Origin: Triplophysa rosa
Taxonomy: Eukaryota > Chordata > Actinopteri > Cypriniformes > Nemacheilidae
Length of the DNA: 64,000 bases
Direction of reading: 5' to 3'
Assembly (NCBI RefSeq): GCF_024868665.1
Contig: NC_079891.1
Coordinates: 23,784,103 to 23,848,102, forward strand
In this document: positions 1-12,900 of the stretch, piece after piece
Layout of the letters: every line of letters begins with the position of its first letter
Position numbering within the stretch: position 1 is the stretch's first letter
Translations under genes and position numbers: made by a program
Notes under the pieces: generated by a model
The model's input: only the letters and a program-made list of their open reading frames with translations
The model's database searches: none
What the model was told of the DNA's origin: nothing

Positions 1-498
1 GTTACTCTGAAAAAGTAATTAATTACTAGTTACTAATTACATATTCAATAGTGTAATTAGATTACTGTACAAATTACTCTCTCCAAAAAGTATTAGTTAC
101 TTATTACTAATTACATTCTATATCCTATATCAACCTTGATTAGTTAAGTGATTGAAGGATAGGCATGAAACGGCTCTTTTAATTCATTCAAATAAATAAT
201 ATTAAACTACATAAAGTAGTTTGAATTGAAAGAGCCGTTTATTTTATTAACTGACCAAAGTATTACAAATGTGAGAATTATACATTAAAGCACGGATTTT
301 AAAGTTAGACTTTGAATTTTGATGTCAATTCCACTATTGCACACACATATATTACACAAAGTATTTAGTTTAATTACATCAAAAGTAACTAATTAAATTA
401 CAGAAAAAATAAGAGTAATCCCTTACTTTACTTTTTCAAGGGAAAAGTAATTCAATTACAGTAACTAATTACTTAGTAACTAGTTACACCCAACACTG
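1..498. mobile_element. Truncated hAT-like non-autonomous element (right end only)
   Basis: AT-rich DNA dense in variants of 'taattactagttac' on both strands. It ends at 498 with 'cacccaacactg', which read on the other strand starts CAGTGTTGGG, a CAGTG-type terminus as in hAT elements. An internal hairpin is visible: an arm at 168-191 containing 'aaacggctctttt' pairs with 219-240 containing 'agagccgttt'. The left end lies outside the window, so the target duplication cannot be checked. No coding capacity. The superfamily assignment is inferred from the terminus alone. Confidence 0.55.
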
Positions 499-1739
499 GT
501 AATGAGCATAAACAATATCTGCAAAATGATAAAGCTCAAAGTTAAATGCCAAGCGAGATATTTTCAGTTTCGCGCGCATGCACGGAAGCTCATGAGTATA
601 TTATATATTATTACCTCCGCCTTTTGAAACCGAAAATCTCTGAAACCAAAAATCTCGTCACCCGAATGTGCCATTTGGGACAGGGCATGGATATAGAATG
701 CTCAAGTCATGCGGCTTGGCCATTGTGCACCTACAGTGTTTATGCTTATTGTAACTTAATGTAAATAGACAACATAAAAAAAGATTTACTTAACTAGGAT
801 GTAATTCATTTATAAGGTGAATTATAGATTAATAACATTTTCTTTAAACTTTGACTATCTTAACAAAAATCTCTACCTTAAAAGCAACAACAAAACTACA
901 AACGTATTGTTATATGTTACCCATTTTATCATAATACATTGACAAGGCTCAAACATCCACACTTTGAATCTAATCCACATGTTGCTAGAGTAGACCCGCC
1001 TACTTATCCCCTTCACCAATAGAAATACAAAGCGGTTGAACCGATTGTTGACTCAGCCAATGGAAAATCAAGATATACAACTCGCTTTATAACCGTGAAG
1101 TTCCACTTACTTGCGAAATACTAATGTTCTCAGACATTTCCACCAAGGAAATGGAGCGATCTGAAGTGCCCAACGTTCCCCGAAACGTATCAAGAATTTT
1201 CTGTCATATATGCAACTGTTTCGAGTGACTTCTTAATGCTACTGTGCTGCTTCAACTTTGCGCGTGACTGGATTTCTAAGGTATGACCTACTACACGAGA
1301 ACGAGACTTCCGCCTTCCTACAACATGAGTGTGGGTGTATTCACGCTCATCATGCAGCGCCACACTGCGCATACTTATGGCGCATACCAACGCGAAATTC
1401 TGTTTTTACATTTATCTCACGTTAAATTTAGGCTATAGCCACAAGTCTATACAAATTGTGTTGATAATGCACTTTACTCAGAGACTAATAAATGAATAAG
1501 CTTAGTTGATTTTTATGTATTGTTTTTGTTGGATAAAATTAAAATAAATACAGGACGTATAGGACAAATATCACGTATGTTTACTTTATATTATATTTGA
1601 CATTAAAAATATGTTTTATGAATCAACTGAAAGCTGCAAAAAATTGTAAATTAGCTTGGTTTTCAAGTTTAATCTTGTAGTCGAGGGTTGGGCAGTGCTG
1701 TGCGGCTGCTGATGTTGGATCCTCCACATATGTCGCTCT
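499..1739. other. Gene-free flank upstream of arcn1
   Basis: Only short ORFs (60-72 codons) with no recognisable protein, no splice-bounded exons and AT-rich composition. The gene beyond arcn1 in vertebrate synteny is not visible here. Confidence 0.5.
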
Positions 1740-1925
1740 GCCCTTTTACCCCGCTGACGAGCTGCTTCCGGTTGGAGACGTGGCTTACATTGCTGCCATA
1801 TTGAGTCGTGGAGCAGAGCACTGCACACAAATAACTGTTTTATTTATCGCCACGTAACATTTGTACAACTGCACAAACGTCGTTGACAAAACTAAAGACA
1901 GAAAAACCGCCAGAGACTGAAAATG
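1740..1925 (+). promoter_or_regulatory. arcn1 core promoter and 5' UTR region
   Basis: A locally GC-richer stretch just upstream of the arcn1 start codon. It contains an ETS-type core 'cttccgg' (1765-1771) and a YY1-type 'gccatatt' (1795-1802), both common in TATA-less housekeeping promoters. No TATA box is evident. The transcription start is not determinable from sequence and is placed within about 1760-1860 by inference. Exon 1 ends with the start codon itself (ATG 1923-1925) followed directly by the splice donor gtaag. Confidence 0.45.
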
Positions 1926-4900
1926 GTAAGTTGATGTATATATATTCAAGGAAAACAGCTAATCTTGACAACAGGTTCCGGTTTTAACCGAGAGGTTGCT
2001 GCTAGCTAACGATATGAAGCACAGGCTGATTTATAGAGCGATATTTGTATTCCTTCAAGACAGACGTAGAAATTGACGTATTGTGGGGTTGTAATGTTAA
2101 TCTCTGACTTTGCGTATTGTCACTTCTTGAGTTGTTAAAGTCAGCTGGAATGTGTGTTTTCAAGAGCTGTGAGCTAACGTTACATTAGTGTCAAACAATG
2201 CAGGCCTGTAACATAGTTAACTTTGCTATATAACCATTAGCTTGTATTACTAATAACAAGTCAAGTAAGCAAGTTTGTGATTAATAAAAGTAAATCTGTA
2301 AAGTGAACTAAATTACGTCTAATACTGATAACTGAAACCTTTTTTTTCATTTTACCATATGTTGACTTAAGATTGTATGATAATATGTTATGATCATTGC
2401 GCTTATCATAAATATGACAACAATTGAAATCAATTCTGATGTAATTATTTTTGTCTTACTGATTTGCTTGCAACGACCACTGTGTTTATTTATTCTTGAC
2501 AGTATTTTGGCAACTGAACAGGTCTGCCAAACTATAATTTGGATCTGATTTATCATATAGAGCTTGAGGGTTTTTTTGAAAGTGAAAAGGAAAGATAATT
2601 TCATTGTACTATATTAACATGTCTTTTTGTGGTGTAATATAGTCATTGGGGGTTACATTAAAGCATTTTTAATCGAGGAATGAGCTTAAAATCTCTCAAA
2701 ACTGAAAATGAACAATCTAATTGAGTGATAAGAGGAATTAAAATGTGGTTAGGGGGCATTTTTGTAAATATCTCATCATGATATGCATTGGTTTTATTAG
2801 ACTTAGTCTATTTTATTACTATTAATAGCAAATCTGACATTTCATTATTTAGAATCTGTTCTGTCCTTGAGCAATACAGATTAAAACTGCAGTGCAGCAA
2901 GCATGAGAGCCAACAGTTGAGTCTGTTTTGCTTATGGAAGGAATGTTAATTTTGATGATTTTCATCCACATAGCGCTTTGGTAATCTTCCCAGAGGACTG
3001 TACAGAATGCAATTTCTTTTTTAAATGGCTCACTAAGATTCTTGTCAAATAACCCTACTCCAGGTGCTGTTGGCAGCAGCAGTGTGTACCAAGGCGGGTA
3101 AAGCCCTGGTGTCGCGGCAGTTTGTGGAGATGACACGGACGCGAGTGGAGGGTCTGCTGGCCGCTTTTCCCAAACTGATGAACACAGGGAAGCAACATAC
3201 ATTTGTGGAGACAGAGAGCGTGCGCTACGTCTACCAGCCACTGGAGAAACTCTACATGGTTCTTGTCACCACAAAGAACAGTAACATACTGGAGGACCTG
3301 GAGACACTGCGTCTCTTCTCACGTGTGGTATGAAAGGAAATTAATATGCAAGATTTGGTTAATAAATTAATAACTTAATAAGTGTAATACAAATAATAAA
3401 TATAATAAAACTAAAATACATATTTTTATATTGTCTTGTTAATATGAGTGTTCACAATTATTAACCTAAAGCAAAAAAATTCTACTCTATTTTGTTAAAT
3501 CCAGTATATAACATGAACATGAATGCAGATTTATCAGAAGTTGTTGAGATGAAAGCAAAGGGGAGAAAGATTTGATTGTGTTAATATTTCTGTAGATTCC
3601 TGAATACTGTCGTGTCCTTGAGGAGAGTGAGATTTCTGAGCACTGCTTCGACCTCATCTTCGCCTTTGATGAAATTGTCGCACTCGGTTACAGAGAAAAT
3701 GTCAACTTGGCCCAGATTCGAACATTTACAGAGATGGACTCTCATGAAGAAAAGGTTTTCCGTGCCGTCAGAGAGGTAGGAGAGACATTTAAAAAAAATA
3801 AAAAATAGGTCTACGAAATTAAAAATGAATTAATGGCTTATTAGTAAATGCATTTTGTAGAAAAACATAAATTCTACCAACTTACAAATTTATTTTCAAT
3901 ACAGTTCATTTTGTTTATTTGAAATGAGGAAAGCATGCGCTTAGCTTACATAGAACTCCTTCAGTATTGTTTACAAAGCATCCCATGTGGCACCACATGA
4001 AATTTGCCAAGAGAATGCTCCGGAGTGTTTAGAGTTGTAAATCTAGGCAAGAAGGCTACTTTGTAGAAACCAAATATAAGACAGTTTAAATGTAAAATTT
4101 TTGTGGTCATTTTCTTATTTCTGTTTATGTAATAGTTTGCTATAGTATTATTAGATTAATAATAGTCGTCAAAACAACCAACAGGCTGATTAGTGAGATT
4201 GACAAGTGTTGTTTTTTTATGTTTGTCTGTGGCTTAATTTTTATATTTACATTGTCAACACACTCATTTTTAGTCCACGTTCAATGTCAAGTTTACTGTG
4301 GTTTCACATTTTAAATATACAGGGCCTTTATATTTAAATGGAGTTTGATTGGCTGCCAATCTTTTATTGATCTTCAGCTAGAAAAAAAAATCACTGTAAA
4401 CATATATCGTACTTTTGTATAGTTATAGTTGTGGATTCTGATATTTTCCACTTTATCTTTATAGTAGGGCTGTCAAACGCCTAATCGTGATTAATTGCAT
4501 CTAGAATAAAAGTTTGTGTTGACATAATATATGTCTGACTGTGTACTGTGCATATTAATATTCATAAAAAACATACACATACATGCTTATATTTAAGAAA
4601 AACATAAAAATGAATGAACATTTATATGTAATTTAAATTATTGGTAAATACATGTAAATATTTCCTAGATATAATATATGTGTATGTGTTTATTAATACA
4701 AAATTAATATGCACAGTACACAGACATATATTTTGTAAACACAATACTTTATTCTGGATGCGATTATTCGTGATTAATCGTTTGACAGCCGTAGTAGTTA
4801 TAGTCCTTGTGTGAATTGGCCTTAAGACAGCATGTTTAAAATGTGTCTCATGACCTCAGCACTTTGTTCCATTCCATTACGCTTTGTCAATCTACGTTTG

Positions 4901-7123
4901 ACTGATTATGTGGCTAATAGATTTGCTTAGCATAAGTATACAAGCATTGATGCAAATGAGGAGGAGGATTGCTGACCGGTGCTAAGTGTGCAGAATTCAT
5001 TGTTAAAGCAAGCCTCTATTGGTTTAATCCCAGTGGTTTCCCATTGGAGACATTTATAAATGTAATTTGTCTTAAATGAAGTAAAATTTTCTGCTTGCAT
5101 AATTTACATCACTAATACTGTGCATATGTTTGTTCCTCACACAGACTCAGGAGCGTGAGGCTAAAGCAGAGATGAGAAGGAAAGCTAAGGAGCTGCAGCA
5201 GATACGGCGTGACACTGAGCGTGGAAAGAAGGGGCCAGGCTTCGGCGGTTTTGGCAGCTCGGGCATGAGCAGCAGCAGCAACATGGCCATAATCACAGAC
5301 ACGCTGATCGAACCAGAGAAACCCAAACCCACCCCTGTGCCTGTCAGGTACATCCATGTGCTCTTATTAAAGCAAAGCTTGCCAGCTGGTTTTAATTTCT
5401 TTGAGGATTTGTCTGACTGAAATCTAGGAGAAATATGTCCTTAATCTCTCTATCATAGACTGTATTTTTATTTTTTTTGGATTCTTGTTTTAGGTCCAGT
5501 GGTTCGAGTAAAGCACTTAAATTGGTTGGCAAGGGGAAAGAAGTGGATGACTTTGTGGACAAGCTTAAATCAGAGGGAGAAAACATAATCTTGCCCAGCA
5601 CAGGCAAAAGACCCTCAGACGCATCAAAATCACTACCTGCTCCAGTCCACACAGAGAGGTAATGATGGTGTTTTTTTCTAATACAATAATCACACTTGAA
5701 GTTTACCAAAAGAATTGTCATTAATTATAATTTCTGCATAATTGTAGTGTGCATCTGCGAGTGGAGGAAAAGATTACCCTAACATGTGGGCGTGATGGCG
5801 GCCTTCAAAATATGGAAATTATTGGGATGATTACCCTCAGAGTTTCTGACGAAAAGAATGGCCGGATTAGGATGCACATCAACAATAATGACAAGAGGGG
5901 TGTCCAGTTACAGGTGAGTTTTCTGGCTTTTGGTATGACTTGATGGTAGATACAACTAACTGCATAATTAAGTTGCATTTTTGCAAAAGAAAAAAACACA
6001 TTATAAAATGCAAATTCTAACTCTCTTCTAATCCTTATTCCCGTAGACGCATCCCAATGTGGACAAAAAGCTATTCACAGCCGAGTCGGTGATTGGTCTG
6101 AAGAACCCGGACAAATCCTTCCCTCTCAAAAATGATGTGGGTGTACTGAAATGGAGACTACAGACCACAGATGAATCGTTCATACCACTAACAAGTCAGT
6201 CCTGAACATTTTGTTTTATTATTACAAGTTTAAGTTACAGCTAATGTCTCACCCATAGAGTCACATGGTCTGTTCTAATAAATATGTCTATTATGTCTCT
6301 TTGCAGTTAACTGCTGGCCCTCTGAGAGTGGCACTGGCTGTGATGTAAACATTGAGTATGAGTTACAAGATGACTCTCTGGAACTCAACGATGTAGCGAT
6401 CTTTATCCCTGTGCCGTGAGTACAAGTTATATACATTTATTGGCCATTGAACCCTATCCAAAATATAAAGCACCTAAAATGTTCACTGTATTGGTATTAT
6501 CGGCAAAATATAACAGTTGCTTGTATTAAAGTTGGACAAACAAGAATCTTGTTGGCTTTTATAACTTTTATAAACATTACAGGTCAGGTGTGGGTGCTCC
6601 TGTGATTGGTGATCTAGATGGAGAATATCGTCATGACAGCAGACGGAATATTCTGGAATGGTGTCTGCCTGTGATCGATGTGAAGAATAAGACCGGTAGC
6701 CTGGAGTTCAGCATACCTGGCCAGCCCAACGACTTCTTCCCTGTCAATGTCTCTTTTGTCTCCAAAGGCAGCTACTGTGACATTCAGGTAAGACTTCTAG
6801 ACATTTTGAGCTTAACTCTAACTAGTTTGCAAATAAGTCTTACTCATAGTTTTCTGTAGCTCAACTAGCTATAGTAAGATCAGGTTTGATATCTAGGCAA
6901 AGCCTTGTACATTGCTTTCAATTCAATAAAAAAATCATGCAATGCATTGTTCATCAGTCACAATTTAAAATGTAACACACTTTTCTCTACTTTTTACTCT
7001 CTCCTCCATCCCTATGTTGACTCTCTCTGCCAGGTCGCTAAGGTGTCTCAGGTGGATGGGGACAGCCCGGTTCGGTTCTCCTCAGAAACATCTTTTGTGG
7101 TTGATAAGTACGAAATACTGTAG
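1923..7123 (+). CDS. arcn1: Coatomer subunit delta (archain 1, delta-COP)
   Basis: Delta-COP is part of the F-subcomplex of the COPI coat, which buds vesicles for Golgi-to-ER and intra-Golgi traffic. Coding exons: 1923-1925, 3064-3327, 3596-3775, 5145-5347, 5494-5658, 5748-5913, 6047-6194, 6307-6415, 6583-6787, 7034-7123. All introns are GT-AG, the phases join without error, and the total is 1533 nt (510 aa plus stop, against 511 in human). The N-terminal longin-like half begins [14 protein letters not shown] and carries [13 protein letters not shown] (exons 2-3). A charged linker follows ([19 protein letters not shown], then FGGFGSSG). The C-terminal mu-homology domain starts near residue 272 ([17 protein letters not shown]) and ends VDKYEIL. 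Exon 1 encodes only the initiator Met, so the start is fixed by the splice junction and by family conservation. No frameshift or missing region is seen. The gene lies in the same orientation as phldb1 downstream. Confidence 0.97.
3820..4135. mobile_element. Decayed Tc1-like MITE in arcn1 intron 3
   Basis: The stretch around 3955-4080 ('actccttcagtattgttta', then 'aatctaggcaagaaggctac') resembles the interior of the elements at 58926-59464 and, inverted, at 9477-9954. The 'accggtcaaa' termini are no longer recognisable, so this is an older copy. Boundaries are approximate. Confidence 0.45.
4467..4791. mobile_element. Fold-back MITE with GGCTGTCAAACG termini (arcn1 intron 3)
   Basis: Starts 'gggctgtcaaacgcctaatc' and ends 'gattaatcgtttgacagcc', an imperfect terminal inverted repeat. 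The inner part is also inverted ('agaataaaagttt' on the left, 'actttattctgg' on the right). A second copy lies at 35735-36043. No ORF, so a non-autonomous DNA element is inferred; superfamily not assigned. Confidence 0.7.
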
Positions 7124-9380
7124 GAGGAAACTACTCGTAACATAATTCCACCCAACCTTGCAGAAGAGCAGATAATGGACTGAAAACATTCATACAAATA
7201 CAAGGAGGGAGAGACATACCAACGGAGGGGCAATGCAATCTTTATCATCTTTAGCAGAACTTTTAAGTAATGTTTTTCCCCAACACGACAATGGTGAAAG
7301 TCCTTTTGACCCTTGCTGGCAATATTGGCTGTACTTGTACCAAAATCGTTTTCTAAAGCAACTTTCCTCTCAATGGCCGAACCAAATAATTTCAGCATGC
7401 GATGGGGCTAATATGTGGACTGGATCTGGAGGTGGTATCGGGCAGGTGGGGTTGTTTAATTGATGCCAGTAATGAATAACATTACTATTTTAATTTTAAT
7501 TGACAGTTGATATGACATCACATCACGGAAAGGGTTAAGGCAATTTGCTGGTGTGTTTTCTGTTTGTGACTGCAGAGTAATGTCCTTTGTGCTGTAAACA
7601 TTTTTTACAACACTAGAAGACCGTCCTAGACTTCATATCCTATGTGACTGATCCACTGTTGAATCTTGCTTGTAGTAGCCCATCATATCCTGAAATGGAT
7701 CATAGTCATTGTTTTGTCTGTTTTGGTCAAGCTCCCTCTTTTGTTCATAATTTTATTTTAGTTCATGTTTCAGTCTGCTGTAAAAAGTGTTTAAGAAACC
7801 TGACAGATTTGTTTCTTGACTGGATTGTTGTTCTCCTGTTTTACATCATGCTGTGATGTAAGATTGCCAGTGTTGCATATTCACATTCTAAACTTTTCTT
7901 TCTCATAGCATAATGAGAGAAACTCTAATCTTAAGAGAACTGACCTGCAAATGACACAGCATAACATATAAAGCCAACTATAATGTTTTACAGATCTTGT
8001 TATTAAGCTAAACGCATTTCAGACAGAGAGAAGTTAGCATCTATTCAGTTATGGTGTTCTCCGTCTGATTTGTATCTTGTATTAAAAGGTTAAACTATGG
8101 GTTTAGGCTTTGAATACCCAAACATACTAGTAAAAAGCAACCACCACCCCCCCATCTGAGATATGTTGTATGCAGGCTGAACCCCCTCAGTGAAGGTTCA
8201 GAATCAGGCCTGTCTTTTCCAGGAGTAACCTCTGGTTTTCAAACAGCACTAAGACTCTAATGCCATCTCCAGCCTCAACCCCACATACCACACTGAAGAA
8301 GAGTACAAGGGCCTCCTTTCTTTTTGTTTGTTCCAAATAATATCTTGAATGTCTCTGCATAGTTTGCTGAGGGGAAGGACATATTAAATGTTTTTGTTTC
8401 TTTTTTCGTTGTGTTTTGTTCAGCTTTGAAGGAATCATTATGTCGATTGGGGAACGGTAGAAATACACCAGAGATTTTTGTAACCTTGTAAAATAATGAA
8501 TTAGGGATTCATGATGAATAACATTCCAGTGAAAACATATAAAAAAAATCATTAAAGAGTTTAAAAAGATCCTTTGAGAACTGTCATTTATTTTGCTGTA
8601 CCGTTTTGAATGTTATGTCTCATTGGTCGCATGTTCCAATTCAACCGAGTGATTCATTATTTTCCATTTAGTTTTTTCCACTTTAAGACAGGATGGATCT
8701 TGAATACGTGCTTGAGTGTAAGATCTTGAGCTATGTGTATATTTCAAATACATTATTACCATGGGTCTTACTTTTTGGGGTGTAATATTGTATCGCTCTG
8801 GATCTTTTATGTAATTGTATTTTAAAGAGTCGGATGGAAAGTGCAGGACAGAGCAATAGAGCAAAATCCATGATAAACTGGCTAGTAGACTGGATTCAGT
8901 TTAACAGTATAGTTAGATGTAGGGGTGTAGATGCTGTTCTAGTGGAAACCATTTCTGCCTCCTGCAGGATAACAATGAATTTCTGTGAATGAAAAACGAT
9001 GAAAAACAATGAATGAGCTAGACTATTCGTTTCACTCTGAGCTCATACCTTAAGACCCTTTCCAAGGATTTTCCTGTTATTAAACCAAGGATCGGTTTAG
9101 CTACAACCAAAGTCCACAGAATGGCTCCTAAAAGGGTTAGCTTTCAAGTAAATGAGCTTTCAAGCTTGTAGTGTTTATATGTTGGGTCTATTTAAGGAGA
9201 TTTTTTAATACAAATGCTTGCTTGGTAGGTAGTAATGGTTTTGTTCCGTTTCAAACTCCCCGAGATAATTTAAATGGTCTTGAATGAAGATAATTTTTGT
9301 GATTTCCTATTTACTTCCAGTGAATTCCTTTTTGTTTTTGTAATTACAAAAAAATAATAAAGCTTTTTTTTATGGGTAAA
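7124..9380 (+). other. arcn1 3' UTR and downstream flank
   Basis: The region after the arcn1 stop has only short spurious ORFs. Candidate polyadenylation signals are ATTAAA at 8551-8556 and AATAAA at 9356-9361, the latter followed by a T-run. Which is used, or whether both are, cannot be told from sequence. Confidence 0.45.
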
Positions 9381-9476
9381 GTGAACACATTAAAGTAGGG
9401 TTCAATAATGTAATAAAGGTAGATGTTTTTCAAACTTTTTAGTCTGTTTTCATTTGTTTTTTGTGTTCATTCTGTC

Positions 9477-9954
9477 TACACTACCGGTCAAAAGTTTGGG
9501 GCCACTTACTCATGTGTTCATATTTACCCCACATTTTATAAAAATAATAAACCCATCAAAATAATGAAATAAAACAAAGGGGAATTATATTTAAACTAAA
9601 AAACATGTTATATTTTATCATCTTCAGTGTAGTCAACTTTTGACTAGAATTTGCAGAAATGTTTGCTTGTCATTTTATCAAGCATCTTCTTGAGGTCTCG
9701 CCCTGAGATGCTTTTTAAACAACATTAAAGGAGTTCCCATCTATTCTGTGCTCTTATTGGCTGTTCTTTCTTCGTTATTCAGTCAAAGTCATTCATTTCT
9801 AAATCATTTTTTATTTAATAAAATAATGAATTTTGTTTGCAAAATTATATTGTTGTTTACTTACCTAATTTAAAACAATTAAGCATACACCTTTTTTTTA
9901 CAATAATGAGAAACATTTCAGTCAAGGGTCCCAAAACTTTTGACCGGTAGTGTA
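9477..9954. mobile_element. Tc1/mariner-like MITE, TA-flanked
   Basis: Terminal inverted repeats 'cactaccggtcaaaagtttg' and 'caaaacttttgaccggtagtg' are each flanked by TA (9477-9478 and 9953-9954), the Tc1/mariner target duplication. It is about 478 bp, AT-rich and without a transposase. Related copies are at 58926-59464 and, decayed, in arcn1 intron 3. Confidence 0.8.
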
Positions 9955-12900
9955 GAATGACGTGCTGTTCTTTAACGGAAATACTCGTGCACAACCACCA
10001 GATGTCACAATTTCTATATTCTGTTTTAAGTATTTTCAATGTAACGATGTCTTCTGTAAGGAAACATCAAAGGTAATAGCATAAAACAAAGTAAGTGCAA
10101 TTTTACACGACGATGCTGCTCCTCTCCTTTTGGCTGTAGTGTAGTAATGTAAATTTTACTTAGCAACATCCATGCTAATAAACTTGAATAGCTTTTTAAA
10201 GGTTTACACAATGTTAAAATCGATCAAATTATTTGTTGAAGTCATATAAATGTATGATTTTAATGCTGTGATTGTTGTATGTAGATACAGTGTTTTACTT
10301 TATTTTTAAGATTTTTAAAGAAGTCTAGCAACAAAAACTGCGCTAATAGCCTACTTCTGCACATTTTGCGGCAGTTTAGGCCCTATATTTTTTAACATAT
10401 AATGGTCAACCACAATCATCTTAATGTCAAAAAGTGTCCCCGATCTACCTGAATTCCAAAAGGTTCTAAATAAATGCTTGTCTTTTCAAAACTTATTTCA
10501 CGTGTCATGATATTTCTGCCCCACAGTCATAAGGGTCAATTTAGTAAAATTGAGATTTATACATGATCTGAAAGCTGAATAAATAAGCTTTCCATTGATG
10601 TACTGTTTGTTAGCATAGAAAAATCTGGAATCTGAGGGTGCAAAAAAATCAAAATATTTTCCAAAGTAATTCCCAAAGAGTGGGTAGCAGCGAGCGAAGT
10701 TTATTTATTAACGAAGTTTAAGACTTATTTACGTTAGGAAATCTACAAAATATCTTCATGGAACATGATCTTTACTTAATGATTTTTGGCATAAAAGAAA
10801 AATCTAGCATTTTGACCCATAGGCCTACAATGTATTGTTGGCTATTGCTACAAACCATGTGCTATATTACTGGTTTTGTGGTCCAGGGTCACATTTGTTG
10901 CCTTTGTTCCTTAAAATCTCATTTTGTACAATTAATTGCAAGGCAACTGTTTAAACTAATACTTGTAAAGCATTGATTTGGTTATTTTTGGTTATTATTA
11001 TTGGTGGAATATCTCAGGGTTTTTTGGGGTGAGGGAGTCACCATTGTGTGTAAGATTTCGACACTACAGAAGACTAAAATAAGACATGATTCAGTGTGTT
11101 ACTACTGCCAGGCTTATGTCACGGAGCGGCAGGATTTTCCCAGTTGTGTCTTTCAAAAGAGTCTGTCAGACTGCAAGACCTGTCTGCTATTTAAACTTTT
11201 AATCTGTTTTAATGCAAGGCCAAAATCAAACTCTCATTTTCTACATGCACTTTTCATTGCTCTAATCCATTTATAGTGTGGTTTTATTGCTGTCCTGACT
11301 TAATGTAATTGAATTTCACATTTTGCTTATCTTGCTTGGCTCGGGATCAAATATGCCGTAGGAATTAGATTTCTTTATACAGAGACAATATTCTCACACA
11401 GAAGAGTTAGAGGCACCTGTCTCTGTTCAATATTTGCTGCCATTTACCAATATGAAATAATATCACATCTAATTTTATCAAACATTATTTCTCAAATCTT
11501 GGAATCAAGATCTCAAGATAAGTGTCCCCTATTGCACTCGCTGTGCCTCTGTTCTGACTGAATGCATCCCACCTCTGCTGATCTGGTCTCGTTCCAGAGC
11601 CTGAACAAGTGAGGAACTCTTCAGATGTGAGAATGAAAGACTGTTCTGTGGCAGCAGAATGATAAAGAGGGAGGGTGAGAGCGTGTGAGAGACTATGAGG
11701 GCTCGAGAAAGGGAAGGAGCAGCAAATGGGTGGAGAAAAGAGAAGCATGTGCTGGGGGAAGAGTAAACGACAGAAGATATTTCTCTCATCTTGTTCTGAA
11801 TGATCCGCTCTGGTGCACTACACAACTTTAGGCATGAGTTAGAACGACACCTTTTCCAGATCTCTGGAGTACACATGGATTACAGTTAGGAGCTATATAT
11901 ATATCTGAACTCATAGGTAAGGCTTTGATTGATAGCTGGATTTGTTTGATTTATGTACTTTAGCTTTAAGATTCATTCATGGCAATCATAAACAAAGAAA
12001 AAGATCTGGAGGTGGGTTTCGGAACAATTTTACTTGTGAAAACAACAAATTCTGGATTATATCGCTGCCAGCCCCTTTAAAACTTTGTAAAAGTTCATCA
12101 GAATCAGAGAAAGGAAAAGTAAAAGAGGAACTGAATGGGAGTGAAAGATGTTTTCTGAGGAATTATTTGTCATGTTTATTTATAATAAGATGCACTGTGG
12201 TGTTAATCATGTCATCTGTGACTGTGAGTAATGGAGAACTCTATTCTTACCATGTTTATGAGTGACGAGAAAATAGGCCACCCGGGCCAGCCTGGAAATA
12301 GTGGCCTGTCCTCAAGCATGCACAATGATACTATTGTCCCAATGGAGACAGCACTGGGCAAACCGGTGTATGTGTGTATCTATTGGTCTACTGACACAGT
12401 TTACACCAGCAAAGCTGTTCAAAACTTTTACTGAAGAGTGACTAACCAATGATTTAATAGAAAAATTCCTCACCTGTCAGTCAACTTCAACTGTCTAATC
12501 TCGAGGAGAGCTGTGGAGGCTCATTCAATACCTCATTGTCAAACAAGGGTTTAGTAAGAAAGCAGGTAGAGGACAGTGAGTGTTTTGTTTTATGGTCATA
12601 TTGCCATTTATCTATGTTGGTTTGATGGTTTTAGTTGTTTTCCCAGCCTGGTCTGATGGTTTTGGAAAAGTGACTAGTGTTACTTAGTGTTATATATAAA
12701 TTGACTATCTCAGCCATTTTACACCCCAATCTAATTCTTGGCCTAAAGACTAAAGGAGTCTTTTTGTGTGTATGTAGGGAGATTAGAATCCAAGCATAGC
12801 AGAGCCGTCTGAATAGATGCTTTCATGCGAGAGTGAGAGATTAGGCCGCATAAACACTGAATTAATATGGAGCAGCATTGCCGTTGTTTAACCAATTGTT

